Below are positions 26,380 through 36,466 of a DNA stretch of 64,000 nucleotides, piece by piece (within the stretch, counting starts at the first letter, position 1; each line of letters begins with the position of its first letter). Below the pieces are notes generated by a model. The model saw only the letters and a list, made by a program, of their open reading frames with translations. It was not told the origin of the DNA and did no database searches. The position numbers and the translations under genes are program-made. The stretch comes from Lewinellaceae bacterium (GTDB lineage: Bacteria; Bacteroidota; Bacteroidia; Chitinophagales; Saprospiraceae), in NCBI GenBank assembly GCA_016713985.1, contig JADJOD010000028.1, positions 1-64,000 of the forward strand. Direction: 5' to 3'.

Positions 26380-27309
26380 ATGAAATATAAAAATCATGTG
26401 CGGGAAGCGCGCCTTTTTGCCTTCTGCCTGTTGTCCTGGTGTTTGTTTTCCGGGACCTTATCCGCCCAATGCAACGTGTATTTTTCGTATTGCCCGGGCG
26501 ACATCACCATCACCGATTGCGACAATTCCGGCTTTGAAACGATCAACTGGCCCACACCCATTGCCGCTACCACGGGCGGTTGTATCAATTTTAATATCCA
26601 GCAAACCAGCGGACCTGCGCCCGGCTCTGTGGTCGCTTCTCCGGGTACTTATACCGTGACGTATGCCGCTTCGGCAGTCGACATGGCCACCGGAAAAAAA
26701 GCAAAAGCGGGTTGCACCATCACCATACACCTGATGTCGGACAACACCCCGCCGGTATTTACCTTTTGCCCCCCGGACATCACCCTGTACACCGGAAACG
26801 ACCCGACAGCGCCTGGTATCTGGAGCACCCCTATTGTTGAGGACAATTGCGGCGAAAACGTCACGGTAAAGACCAAAACGCCCTGCAATACGGACTTCGG
26901 GCCGGGTGTCCACGTCGTCACCTACAAGGCCGTGGATGCATCGGGAAATGCGGTTTATTGCACCTTTACCGTCACGGTGATACAGGGCTTCCAAAAAGCG
27001 CCCGAGGCGCAACATCCCCTGGCAGGCCACATCACGGCGCCCGGCACCGGGCCTTATCCCATCGATATTACGCTCTCTCCCAACCCGTTCCGGGGGCAGT
27101 TTTCGCTGTACGCGCAGCGAGACCCTGAAACCGACCTTGAAGTAAGCATCCTGGATGTGCAGGGGCGGCAGGTGCGGCTTCAGACCTGGCAGGCGGGAAC
27201 CAATTCCCTGTACCTGAACACCGAAGACCTGAATCCCGGTGTTTTTTATATCAAGATCACCACTTCGGAAGGTGTATTTGTAAACGCTTTGCGCGGAGTA
27301 AAGATGTAA
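26380..27309 (+). CDS. Secreted HYR-domain protein with T9SS type A sorting domain
   Basis: This 309-residue protein has a signal peptide (residues 1-30, ending GTLSAQ) and two HYR/Ig-like domains; the second is a classic HYR (TPPVFTFCPPDITLYTG ... HVVTYKAVDASGNAVYCTFTV). The end is a type A sorting domain (LSPNPFRGQFSLYAQRD, LNPGVFYIKITTSEG). HYR domains usually mediate adhesion. It follows the PKD protein gene on the same strand and a bidirectional terminator ends the unit. Confidence 0.85.
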   Translation: MKYKNHVREARLFAFCLLSWCLFSGTLSAQCNVYFSYCPGDITITDCDNSGFETINWPTPIAATTGGCINFNIQQTSGPAPGSVVASPGTYTVTYAASAVDMATGKKAKAGCTITIHLMSDNTPPVFTFCPPDITLYTGNDPTAPGIWSTPIVEDNCGENVTVKTKTPCNTDFGPGVHVVTYKAVDASGNAVYCTFTVTVIQGFQKAPEAQHPLAGHITAPGTGPYPIDITLSPNPFRGQFSLYAQRDPETDLEVSILDVQGRQVRLQTWQAGTNSLYLNTEDLNPGVFYIKITTSEGVFVNALRGVKM

Positions 27310-27390
27310 TCTGGACTCAAGTTCGGTTGCCGGCCGGGAAACCGGCTTGGCAGCCGGACTATTTTTGGCGTTCGGGAAGTTTAAAAATAA

Positions 27391-27421
27391 GGGCGCGTCG
27401 GTTGACGCGCCCTGTTTTTTA
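27391..27421. terminator. Bidirectional intrinsic terminator
   Basis: The perfect 9-bp stem GGGCGCGTC (27391-27399) / GACGCGCCC (27404-27412) is followed by TGTTTTTTA on the plus strand and TTATTTTTAA on the minus strand. It serves the convergent HYR and SusD genes. Confidence 0.85.
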
Positions 27422-27448
27422 TTTCCGGCGTATGGTTTCCTGTTCAAA

Positions 27449-28969
27449 TCAGGGTTTGGAAAACCAGAGTTCGTACGTATGATAGTCGGGATTGTTGCCA
27501 CCGAATACATCCAACGATTCGCGGTTCCAGACATATTCCGAATTATAACGCGGGCGAAGCCGGTAAACCGGTTTTCCGCCGTTGTCAATATACAGGGTAG
27601 CGGGGATAACAAACCCTTTGTACACCTGATCGCTGTAATGATGCCGGCGCATATCCACCCAGGTTTCCAGGGCGCCGTGCACCCACAGGGAAATATATTT
27701 CTGCATCATGATATCGCTCAGGGTCAGGGCTGCTGCGTCTTGCGGAACGGCTGCACTGGCTAAGTAGGCATCGCGGTCTGCGGCCGCCACAGCTGCAAAA
27801 TCCATGTGTGCGGTAATCCCTTTTTTAAACGCGTCGTATGCCATTGCCTTGTCGCCTTTGATAAAAGCCGCTTCCGCTTTGATAAACTGCAACTCCGAAT
27901 ACGTCATGATCGGGTGAGCCGCTTTATCCGTGAAGATATATTTTCCAGGGATCTGGGCGGCATTGGTTACGCTGGGAGAAACACCCCATACCAGCGGGAT
28001 ACGTTTCGGATTATTGTTGGTATTGGTCGGGTCGCCTGCCCCCGGCACCACACCCCGGTAGACCGTATCCGGCGATATGGAAAGCATGAGCGGAAGGCGC
28101 GGGTCGGTTACACCGTTGAATGCCGTGCCGTTGAGCAGGCCGACGATAAATTCCGTTTGCCGGTATGTGCGCATATTATTGCGCGTCGGTCCATAAAAAT
28201 TGCCGTCCGCACTGTTTGTCCCGGCGTGTGGAACGTTGAAATTGTCGGCATTGGAAGCGAACGATTTGTCCACATATTCGATGACTTTGTCCGGGTCGTA
28301 ATTGCTTTTATTGGAGATATGATGTGCATTACGGGCCAGGTTGCCATACACAAACTTGATCCATTGTTCCCGTTTGCCTTTGTAAACGAGGTCGCCGCGC
28401 CCGAGTCCCGCCTCGCTCACATTTCCGTCGGTGCGGGCAAGATCCGTCAAAGCTTCCTGGCTGAGGCGATTCACTTCGTTGTAAACCAGGTCCTGCGTTT
28501 CAAAATCAAAAACGTACCGGTTGGGTTCCCAGGCCTGGCTCAGGATCATTTCGCCATACACGTCGGTGGAAGACTGCCAGCTCCAGGCGCGGATCGCTTT
28601 GGCTACACCGACATAATCCCACTGGCTCCTGGCTGTGGATTGTTCGACGATCAGATCGATGTTTTTTCCGATAGCCCAGTAATGTTGCCGCCATTTTTCG
28701 CCAGCAGCATCGCTGCCGGGGGTATAGCCTTGCCGGTCGAAGGCATTATTGGAAGCCGTGCTTGCCCAGTTTTGAACGTATTGACCGACATAACGGGAGT
28801 CGAATGCTTCGCCGCGCACCATTTGAGCCAGCATCGGCGGCAAAATGGCAAAACTTTCGGCTGTTTGCGGGAATGTGGGGTCCTGATTGACATCAAGGTA
28901 CTTGTCGCAGCCATTCAGCACGAACAGCAATACGAGTGCAAGGCTTGAAACAGTGATTTTATTTTTCAT
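27449..28969 (-). CDS. SusD/RagB family outer-membrane lipoprotein
   Basis: This 506-residue protein has a lipoprotein signal with lipobox LNGC (Cys21), a SusD N-terminus (CDKYLDVNQDPTFPQ), and the conserved C-terminal blocks (TYSELQFIKAEAAFIKGD; KYISLWVHGALETWVDMRR; YNSEYVWN). SusD proteins sit on the cell surface as the lid of a SusC barrel and bind the substrate, usually an oligosaccharide or peptide. The SusC partner is immediately upstream (24-nt gap), so the two form one transcription unit. No degradative enzyme is adjacent, so the substrate cannot be inferred. Confidence 0.93.
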   Translation of the reverse strand: MKNKITVSSLALVLLFVLNGCDKYLDVNQDPTFPQTAESFAILPPMLAQMVRGEAFDSRYVGQYVQNWASTASNNAFDRQGYTPGSDAAGEKWRQHYWAIGKNIDLIVEQSTARSQWDYVGVAKAIRAWSWQSSTDVYGEMILSQAWEPNRYVFDFETQDLVYNEVNRLSQEALTDLARTDGNVSEAGLGRGDLVYKGKREQWIKFVYGNLARNAHHISNKSNYDPDKVIEYVDKSFASNADNFNVPHAGTNSADGNFYGPTRNNMRTYRQTEFIVGLLNGTAFNGVTDPRLPLMLSISPDTVYRGVVPGAGDPTNTNNNPKRIPLVWGVSPSVTNAAQIPGKYIFTDKAAHPIMTYSELQFIKAEAAFIKGDKAMAYDAFKKGITAHMDFAAVAAADRDAYLASAAVPQDAAALTLSDIMMQKYISLWVHGALETWVDMRRHHYSDQVYKGFVIPATLYIDNGGKPVYRLRPRYNSEYVWNRESLDVFGGNNPDYHTYELWFSKP

Positions 28970-28993
28970 TGTAAAGAATTGTTTTTGTGAAAG

Positions 28994-31900
28994 TTAGAAC
29001 GTAACCGACAATCCTGCCGAAAAGGTGCGGGGCAGGGAAATTTTGCCGAAATCCATACCGAAACCACCTGCGCCGCCAGTGGCCGGAGAAGTGGTGCTGA
29101 CGTACGGGTCGGCGCCGGTATAGTTGGTGGAAAGGAAAAGGTCGGTGCCGTTGACAAAGACACTGGCGTATTTAACCACTTTTTGCGAGCCCAGCCAACG
29201 CATGGGCAGGTCGTAACTAATCGTCACGTCGCGCAAACGAACCCAGTTGATATCCCGCTCTACAAAATCTTCCGGTTGAATGACGGTGGTGTAATACGTC
29301 TCATCGGCAATCGGGATGATTTCTTTGGTATTTTGTGTGGGAGTGGCGCTCTCCTCCATGCCGTCTTTCACAACACCTTTAAACACAATGGGTGTTTCGC
29401 GGTCGAGTGTACGTGTGCTCAATCCGTTGCGGTACAGGAACATTTCGTTGCCGTTAAAAATATCGCCGCCTTTCCGGATATCGAGCAGGAAGGAAATATT
29501 TACCTGGTTGAACAGGCGGAATTCATTGATCAAACCGATCACAAAATCGGGGTTGCGGTCGCCGATGGGCAGGAAGTTGGCGTTGCGAAGCGGGAAACCC
29601 GTGTTCGGATCAATCAGAATATCACCTTTGCTGTTGCGCAAATAACTCCAGCCGCCGATGGCCGTTGCCGAGCCCGCGCCCCGCGAGTTCAGATCGTCAT
29701 AAAACAGGTTGGTGGGCGAATTAAATCGCGCGGCCAATACATCCGCGGGCGCAAACGCGCTGGCGCGTACGTTGTCATACGCCCAGGTGTCCGAATCGTA
29801 ATATTCACTCACTTCTGCGGGCAGGTTGAGCACTTTGGTGTCGTATTTGGTAAAGTTGGCATTGATACTCCAACGGAAATCAGACCTTTTCACCGGAGTA
29901 AGGCCGAGCTGAATTTCGATACCTTTCGTGTTGAGTTCGCCGCCGTTGAGCAGACCAAATATGAATCCCGTTCCATAACTCAGGCGTTGTGTAACGATCT
30001 GGTCTTTGATACTTTTGGAATACCAGGCAAAGTCGAGGGTAACGCGGTCGTTGAAAAAAGCCAGTTCGGTGCCCAACTCGATACTTTGAACGTTTTCGGG
30101 TTTAAGCGAAGGGTTGTCGCCAAAAAAGTCAAACAAAAAACCGCCGCCGGTGCTTGTTTGGGATACCAGCCGGGCGCGGATTTTATACGCGGGCGCGGGG
30201 TTGCCGACCTGTGCGAAGGAAGCCCGGATTTTGCCAAAATTCAAGGGCCCGAATTTGCCTTTGAGCGCGGGGATGTCGGTGAAATTGAGCGTCATACCTG
30301 CCGAGGGGTAAAAGTACGAGCGGTTTTCAACGGGCAATGTGCTCGACCAGTCATTGCGGCCCGTGAGATTGAAGATCAGCCATTCCTGGAAGTTGATTTC
30401 CGCCTTTGCAAATGCGCCGACAAGCCGGGTACGGGTCAGGGTAGAGCGGTCGCGCTGGGTAGCCGGGTCGGTATTGTTGATACTGTTAAAATCCGGCAGA
30501 TATACCTTTTCGCCGTAATCCGTGTTCACTTCATTGCGGCGGTCGTCAACAGCAGTGCCGACCAGCAGGAAGTGCCGAAATCGCTGAATGTTTTTTTCAC
30601 CGTGGTAAAAATGGTGGTGTTGAGCAAACGGCCGATGTCGTTGTAATTTTCCGTCCAGCCCTGTTTGGTAAAACCTTCATTGGACTGCGGGTGAAAATAC
30701 CGGTTGGCGATTGTTGTAAAATTGTCTACTCCGAATCGGCCGGTTACCGACCACCAGGGTAAAATATTGGCTTCCAGGGATATATTCCCGGTTGTACGAT
30801 TGGTGCGTTCCGAACGGGCGTTTTTATTGACGTTAAAAAAAGCATTGCTGTTGTCCGTTCCATACGTTGCGGTGGGCAGGGTGAGGCGGCGGTTGCCTTC
30901 CCGGGTCAGGTAATCGCTCATGTCGTGGTCCGAGGGATAACGCAACACCGTGGTCAGGTAGCCGTCCGTACCACCCGGCGGTAATACGTTTTTGTTTTGG
31001 GTAAAACTGAACCGGGAACTTGCTTTCAGCCAGTTGGTCAATTTTATTTCATTACTCGCCGCAATATTGACCTGGTCATATTTATTCGTGGGTATTACGC
31101 CTTCCGATTTTACATAAGCCCCTGACAAACGGTAAGTTGCCATGTCATTTCCTCCTTCGAAGGAAAGGTCGTGACGCATGTTACTGCCCGGCTGAAAGAA
31201 GCTGTTGACATTGTCGTACAACTGTACGGAATCGCCGTAAGCCGGTCCGAAATAATCGGGGTCATTCAGTTCCACCTTTCCATTCCGGCCCCTACCGTAC
31301 ACCTGCTGTATTTCCGGAAAAAGGAAAACTTCGGAAGTGGCAAAACGATTGTTGTAGGTCACCCGGCTGGTTCCTGACTTGCCCCTTTTGGTCGTGACGA
31401 GGATAACGCCGTTGGCGCCTTCATTTCCATACAAGGCTGCCGCTTCGGGTCCCTTGAGCACACTGATACTTTCGATATCGTTCGGGTTGATTTCCGCCAG
31501 GCGGCTGCCGACATCGTCCCGGTTGTTATTCATGTTCGCATTTACGGCCGTTGCGTCGGAGAAAAGGGTGTGTTGGTTAAACGTGCCGCTGTTGACAGGC
31601 AAACCGTCAACTACGATGAGCGGCTGGTTGCTGTTACCGATGGAATTGACCCCGCGTAAGGTGAGGTTGGCGGAACCACCTGCCAGGCCACTTGTGGGAG
31701 TCAGGGTGAGGCCCGCTATCCGGCCTTGCAAAGCGAGAAAGGGGTTGTCGCGTTGTGTTTTCTGCAGGTCCTCCCCACGAACAGCCTGAGCGGAGTAACT
31801 GAGTTTGCGTTTGTCCTGGATCAAACCCAGCGCCCCGGTAATCACAACGTCGCGCAATTGCAGAGAGCCGCGCATGATGACGTCAATAGTGGCCTCCGCG

Positions 31901-32181
31901 CCCACCGTCATCGTCTGGGGTGTCATCCCGGTTATGGAAAATTGTAATTCCTGCCCTGCGGAAGCTGCGATAGAATAACCACCGTTTATGTCGGTGGTTG
32001 TGCCGGTGGCGGTCCCTTTTACAATGACCGTCACACCCGGCAAAGGTTGTCCGTCTTCATCGGAAACCGTTCCGGAGACACGCTGGGCCTGGGCAAAAAC
32101 GCCGAGCCACAGCAGGAAAAACACCATGCCCGTACTCCGCTTACCGGATACCGACATTTTTAAAAGTTTTGAAAACTTCAT
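28994..32181 (-). CDS. SusC/RagA family TonB-linked outer-membrane protein, one frameshift
   Basis: The N-terminal part (30526-32181) and C-terminal part (28994-30529) are in different frames. They join into about 1,062 residues if one base is added at the AA pair 30570-30571 (giving TFLLVGTAVDDRRNEVNTDY). Motifs are the carboxypeptidase-regulatory-like domain (VSGTVSDEDGQPLPGVTVIVKGT), the plug (LQLRDVVITGALGL, LRGVNSIGNSNQPLIVVDG, SISVLKGPEAAALYGNEGANGVILVTTKRG) and the barrel end (RTFSAGLSVTF). I take the start at 32181 (MKFSKLLK), which gives a signal peptide; the longer open frame to 32307 is less likely. The protein forms the transport barrel partnered by the SusD lipoprotein downstream. 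Confidence 0.9.
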
Positions 32182-32578
32182 ACGAATATAGAATTTGGTG
32201 AAAAAATATGGGTGATTAGAACTTGATAAATCTATCGAAAGGTGTTGAGATTCAGAACGTTGAAACCATAACAAAATCTGGACAAAAATCAAAAACCAGT
32301 ATTTCATGCCGGGAGGTTGTGTTTATTTAGAATAAATAATAATAAAATTTCGCTTTTTCGTGCAAAATTGGCAGGTAAATATAAACGCCCGGATTGTATT
32401 GCCGATTTATTTTATAACAAAAAGATGAGGATAGTACACGTGTTACAGCCGTCCGGCCTGGAAACTTTGGAGCAATCCATCCGGGAAGCAACCTTTTGGC
32501 AAAAACGGAAGTCAGGACTCCGGAACGCATTATTGCGAAATGAATGAAGCATGGTTAACCGAAACAACATGAAAGTTT
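32182..32578. other. Intergenic region between divergent SusC and barrel-protein genes
   Basis: This 397-nt A+T-rich stretch should hold promoters for both genes. I find no clear TTG/TAnnTTTG pair on either strand and no strong hairpin. A 76-codon open frame (32317-32547) has no recognisable content. Confidence 0.4.
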
Positions 32579-33160
32579 ATGCCTAAACTATGGATTGTCC
32601 TGCTTGCTGTACTCCCTGCGGTTTCCACCGCGCAGCATTCGAAATTTAACGCCGGAATTGTTGCGGGTTTGAATTTTTCGGAATTGGAAGGTGAGGAAAT
32701 AACCGACTATTACGGCTTGAATGCCGGCCTGATCGGCACCTTCCGTTTTTCGAAACACGAGCAACTGGGCATGGAATTTTTATTCAGCCAAAACGGCGAG
32801 TATATTTTGCCGGAATCTTATCCGGCACTGCAGTACGGCAAAGTATGGCTGAACCACATTGAAATCCCCGTACACATCGATTGGCTGATCGGGGTGTTTC
32901 AAAGAGATAAGTTTTACGACTGGAACCTGAACCTGGGAATAGCATATACCCGCTTAATCGGTTTTAAAGCGGCCGATGTTGATAAAACCGACGTCAGTAA
33001 TCAAATTATCTACGGAAATAAGTCGGCGTACCTGTTACAAGCAGGTACAACCTATCATTTTACAAAAAAAGTCGGTTTAAATTTAAAAGCATCTTTACCC
33101 GTACGGGTGGTTGGATTAAACTGGACGCTGGCGGCAAGAATGATTTATATGTTGTCGTAA
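32579..33160 (+). CDS. Outer-membrane beta-barrel (porin-like) protein
   Basis: This 193-residue protein has a signal peptide (residues 1-19) followed by alternating amphipathic strands typical of the outer-membrane beta-barrel domain family in Bacteroidota (FNAGIVAGLNFSEL; GLNAGLIGTFRFSKHEQLGMEFLFSQNG; WLNHIEIPVHIDW; YLLQAGTTYHFTKKVGLNLKASL). It ends in an aromatic-containing strand (WTLAARMIYML). An eight-stranded barrel is likely. The role is unknown. It is convergent with the M1 peptidase gene, 9 nt away. Confidence 0.75.
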   Translation: MPKLWIVLLAVLPAVSTAQHSKFNAGIVAGLNFSELEGEEITDYYGLNAGLIGTFRFSKHEQLGMEFLFSQNGEYILPESYPALQYGKVWLNHIEIPVHIDWLIGVFQRDKFYDWNLNLGIAYTRLIGFKAADVDKTDVSNQIIYGNKSAYLLQAGTTYHFTKKVGLNLKASLPVRVVGLNWTLAARMIYMLS

Positions 33161-33169
33161 AAAGCCACT

Positions 33170-35026
33170 TTATTTCTCCTCCCGCACCCACACATTATTC
33201 TCCAACTCAATATCCGCCATCATCTGCGCCGGGTCGATCTCGATTTTTTCTATGTTTTTGAACCGTTCTGAAATGACAAATTCATACGTCGGGTCCACCC
33301 AGCGGTGATCGGGCAAAACAGTGCGTTTGACGGCGCCCTCCGCCGGTTTCAGGCCACGCATACTTTCGAGCGGGGCGTAAAAGAGTTCCTTGTCGCCGTT
33401 GGTGTAGGTCACCTGGATATCCAACGGCATGGCCATACGGCCCCGGCGGCCGATGACGACCTTCGTAGAGCGCCCGTCGGCATACACGGTATCGACGGCA
33501 TAATTGATGGTATTGGTCGTATTGACCCAGTCTTCCTTGTACCAGTCGAGTTCGAGGCCGCTTTGTTTTTCGAATACCCGCGTGACGTCGTTGGCGTTCG
33601 GGTGTTTGAATTTCCAGGTGTCGAAATAACGCAACAAACCCTTCTCAAATGATTGTTTACCAATGATATACTCCATTTGACTGAGGAATACGGCGCCTTT
33701 TACGTAGGCCGCCATGCCGTAGGCGAAGTTGGTGTTAAAATGATCGGCGTGGGTGCTCAGGGGTTCCTCCGAACCGCTGGTGGCTAATTGTACGTAGCCG
33801 CCGTAAGCGCCGGCGAAGGGGTTTTCCACGGCCGTTTTTCCCGGCAACATGCCGTCCCGGGCGAGTTCGTTCATCACGATATCTTCGGCGTAGGAAGTAA
33901 ATCCTTCATCCATCCAGGCGTAGAGGCTTTCGTTGCTGCCCAGCACCATCTGGTACCAGGAGTGCAGTTGCTCGTGTACGGCTACTCCGACCAGACTGCT
34001 GAGTCCGCGGTTGCCGGTGATCAGTGTGGCGAGTGGGTACTCCATGCCGCCGTCGCCGCCCTGGATGAAACTATACTCGCCGTAGGGGTATTTGCCGAAA
34101 TGCTCGTTCATGTGCGTCCGAGCGCGGTTCATGATGGCGGGCAGTTTTTCCCAGGCTTCGTCGTATTTGTTGCCTTTTTGCCACACGAAGTGCATCACCG
34201 TGCCGTCTTCGGCATCAATTTTTGTGTGGGTGTATTCCGGGTCGGCGGCCCAGGCGAAATCGTGCACATTCGGCGTTTTGAAGTGCCATTTGAGTTTATC
34301 GCCGGAGGGGCGGTTCACCACCTGCCCGGCCGTTTCGTAGCCGTAGCCGACTTCCTGCGGATTTTGCAGGTACCCGCCGGCCGCGACGAGGTAGTTTTTA
34401 TCGATTGAGATCGTGACGTCGAAGTCGCCCCACACCCCGTAGAACTCCCGGGCGATGTAGGGATTGGAATGCCAGCCCTGGTAGTCATATTCGCACAGTT
34501 TCGGGTACCACTGGGTCATGGAATAACGCACACCCTCGCGGTTGTCGCGCCCGGAGCGGCGGATTTGCAGGGGCACCTGCGCGTCCCATTCCATTTCAAA
34601 AACGGTGGTGCTGCCGGGCAGTACGGGTTCGTTCAGGGTGACTTCGAGGATGGTTTCGCTGGTTTCGTATTTGACCGATTTGCCCTTGTGTTTCAGGGAA
34701 TTAACCTTGATCCAGCCCTGTTCTTCGGGTTTCAGGGAATTAATCCGGCTGCCCACACGTCCGTCCGCATCGGCAATGTTGCGCGAGCGCACGTCCATCA
34801 TACTGCCCGGTTGAAAAGCGTTGAAATGCAGGTGGTAAAAAACCTTGTCCAGCGTATCGGGACTGTTGTTGGTGTAGGAAAGACGTTGGGTGCCGCGGTA
34901 TTGATTTTTGGCGACATCCATGTCGATGTTCATCTCGTAATTCACACGTTGTTGCCAGCGATCGGGCTGAGCCTGTGTGTACAAGGAGGAAAACAGCAGG
35001 AAGAGTACGGGCAGTTTTTTCAACAT
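33170..35026 (-). CDS. M1 family metallopeptidase (aminopeptidase N-like)
   Basis: This 618-residue protein has a signal peptide (LKKLPVLFLLFSSLYTQA), the substrate-binding motif GGMEY (326-330; GAMEN in classical members), the zinc motif HEQLH (351-355) and the third zinc ligand E374 (DEGFTSYAE) 18 residues on. It should release N-terminal amino acids from peptides in the periplasm or, less likely, outside the cell. No T9SS sorting domain is present. The C-terminal part (about 500-600) is the usual beta-rich region. A promoter candidate lies 24 nt upstream. Confidence 0.93.
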   Translation of the reverse strand: MLKKLPVLFLLFSSLYTQAQPDRWQQRVNYEMNIDMDVAKNQYRGTQRLSYTNNSPDTLDKVFYHLHFNAFQPGSMMDVRSRNIADADGRVGSRINSLKPEEQGWIKVNSLKHKGKSVKYETSETILEVTLNEPVLPGSTTVFEMEWDAQVPLQIRRSGRDNREGVRYSMTQWYPKLCEYDYQGWHSNPYIAREFYGVWGDFDVTISIDKNYLVAAGGYLQNPQEVGYGYETAGQVVNRPSGDKLKWHFKTPNVHDFAWAADPEYTHTKIDAEDGTVMHFVWQKGNKYDEAWEKLPAIMNRARTHMNEHFGKYPYGEYSFIQGGDGGMEYPLATLITGNRGLSSLVGVAVHEQLHSWYQMVLGSNESLYAWMDEGFTSYAEDIVMNELARDGMLPGKTAVENPFAGAYGGYVQLATSGSEEPLSTHADHFNTNFAYGMAAYVKGAVFLSQMEYIIGKQSFEKGLLRYFDTWKFKHPNANDVTRVFEKQSGLELDWYKEDWVNTTNTINYAVDTVYADGRSTKVVIGRRGRMAMPLDIQVTYTNGDKELFYAPLESMRGLKPAEGAVKRTVLPDHRWVDPTYEFVISERFKNIEKIEIDPAQMMADIELENNVWVREEK

Positions 35027-35049
35027 ATGCTAAGTTGTGATTGTTGCTG

Positions 35050-35078
35050 CAATATTACGGCAAATGCACAGCTGCAAA
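35050..35078 (-). promoter_or_regulatory. Promoter candidate for the M1 peptidase gene
   Basis: On the minus strand TTTG (35078-35075), a 17-nt spacer and TAATATTG (35057-35050) match the Bacteroidota pattern with one mismatch in the -7 box. The ATG follows after 23 nt. Confidence 0.35.
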
Positions 35079-35101
35079 GTGTTTTTCGGAAAAACGGCGC
35101 A

Positions 35102-35128
35102 TTGCGATGTGTGTTCGTCCTATCTTTG
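35102..35128 (+). promoter_or_regulatory. Promoter candidate for the DUF6580 gene
   Basis: TTG (35102-35104), a 16-nt spacer and a perfect -7 box TATCTTTG (35121-35128) lie 29 nt before the ATG at 35158. Confidence 0.45.
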
Positions 35129-35157
35129 CCGCAGTACAGAACTAAAATACGGACAAA

Positions 35158-35742
35158 ATGAAACTACGCCTCGCCATACTGCTCGTTTTTGCCGCAGCGC
35201 TCTCCCGGCTGCTCCCCCACCCCGACAATTTCACCCCCATCAGCGCGATGGCTTTGTTTGGCGCCGCTTATTTCAGCCGCCATGCGCTGACGCTCGCCAT
35301 ACCGTTTATTGCCTTGTTTATCAGCGATTTAGTGCTGAATAACATCATTTATCACCAATATTACCCGGAACTCACCCTGATCACTTCGTGGTGGATTTAC
35401 GCCGCTTTTGGATTGGTGATGCTGGCAGGCTGGCTGATGTTGCGCCAAAAAGTGACCACCGTACGTGTGTTGACTGCCACGCTGGTGTCTTCCATCTTGT
35501 TCTTCCTGATGTCTAATTTCAGCACCTGGGCCGAAACCACCTTGTACCCCAAAACCTTCGGCGGACTGATGATGTGCTACACTGCCGGACTGCCGTTCCT
35601 GAAAAATACCCTGCTCGGCGACCTGTTCTTTTCGGCAGTGATGTTCGGCACGTATGAGTGGGTTACCCGGCGGTATGCGGCATTATCGTCATTGAAGTCA
35701 TCGGGGCATGCTGATCAAGTTCAGGGAATTGGCAAAAAATGA
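35158..35742 (+). CDS. DUF6580 family putative membrane transport protein
   Basis: This 194-residue protein has about five hydrophobic helices and the family signature near the N-terminus (SRLLPHPDNFTPISAMALFGAAYF), followed by FIALFISDLVLNN and SNFSTWAETTLYPKTFGGLM. Members resemble the small membrane subunit (S component) of vitamin transporters, but no substrate is known and no ATPase partner is nearby. The last 20 residues are polar and unlike the family. Confidence 0.85.
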   Translation: MKLRLAILLVFAAALSRLLPHPDNFTPISAMALFGAAYFSRHALTLAIPFIALFISDLVLNNIIYHQYYPELTLITSWWIYAAFGLVMLAGWLMLRQKVTTVRVLTATLVSSILFFLMSNFSTWAETTLYPKTFGGLMMCYTAGLPFLKNTLLGDLFFSAVMFGTYEWVTRRYAALSSLKSSGHADQVQGIGKK

Positions 35743-35780
35743 GGCCAACCACCTCTATGACTTATTGATTATCAGCGAAT

Positions 35781-35815
35781 TACTCATCAGATGACTTGGA
35801 GTCATCTGATGAGTA
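35781..35815. repeat. Perfect 16-bp hairpin
   Basis: TACTCATCAGATGACT (35781-35796) and AGTCATCTGATGAGTA (35800-35815) form a perfect stem with a 3-nt loop, 26 nt before the thioesterase start. No T run follows, so it is not a standard terminator; a regulatory hairpin or protein site is possible. Confidence 0.6.
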
Positions 35816-35840
35816 GGCTATAACGAAAACAAGCAAACAA

Positions 35841-36377
35841 ATGGCCAAAGCCAAACCCTCCCCCAAAAAAGTTTCCGAAAGTAAAACCGTGATGACCGAA
35901 CTCATCATGCCCAACGATACCAACCCGATGGGCAACCTGATGGGGGGGTATCTGATGCGCTGGATGGACATCGCCAGCGCCATTTGTGCCGGCAAACACT
36001 GCGAATCACACGTGGTGACAGTAGCCGTAGATTATATTTCTTTTCAAAACCCCATCCATCTCGGCGATGTCATCACCCTGGAGGCTTCGGTCACCCGGGC
36101 CTTCAATACCTCGGTGGAAATATACGTGGAAGTGTTCGCCAACGACATCAAGGGCCAGCACCCGCGCCGCTGCAACCACGCCTATTTTACTTTCGTCGCC
36201 CTCGACGACAAACGAAAAAATCCCGTGCCGATACCTCCCGTATTGCCACTTTCCAGCGAAGAACAACAACTTTACGAAAGTGCCGCCCGGCGAAGGGAAC
36301 TCCGGCTTATTTTGAGTGGACGGATCAAACCCAAAGACGCAACGGAAGTGAGGAAGTTTTTTGCGGATTTGGAGTAA
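35841..36377 (+). CDS. Acyl-CoA thioesterase (hotdog fold, YciA/BACH type)
   Basis: This 178-residue protein has the hotdog signature TELIMPNDTNPMGNLMGGYLMRWMD (about 19-43), in which N and D are the expected catalytic/binding residues, followed by VTVAVDYISFQNPIHLGDVITLEASV and the ACOT-type strand NHAYFTFVALD. It should hydrolyse acyl-CoA to free acid and CoA in the cytoplasm. The C-terminal 40 residues are charged. A perfect hairpin lies just upstream. Confidence 0.9.
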   Translation: MAKAKPSPKKVSESKTVMTELIMPNDTNPMGNLMGGYLMRWMDIASAICAGKHCESHVVTVAVDYISFQNPIHLGDVITLEASVTRAFNTSVEIYVEVFANDIKGQHPRRCNHAYFTFVALDDKRKNPVPIPPVLPLSSEEQQLYESAARRRELRLILSGRIKPKDATEVRKFFADLE

Positions 36378-36466
36378 TAGGGATATGCGCCTGTTTGAAA
36401 CTAATTCTTTGATTGTCAATGGTATGGCAAATTTTTAAACCCACCATGCTGCTTAACAAATACAAC

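Noticed and set aside
26458..28948. Long antisense frames over the HYR gene (26458-27612) and the SusD gene (27806-28948)
   Set aside because: Both are shadows of well-supported genes on the other strand.
32317..32547. 76-codon plus-strand frame before the barrel protein gene
   Set aside because: No homology or motif recognised, and it lies where promoters for two divergent genes are expected; could be a remnant but cannot be supported.
35027..35157. Cobalamin riboswitch before the DUF6580 transporter-like gene
   Set aside because: The 131-nt gap is too short for one and no B12-box-like sequence is visible; two promoter-like motifs fit the space better.
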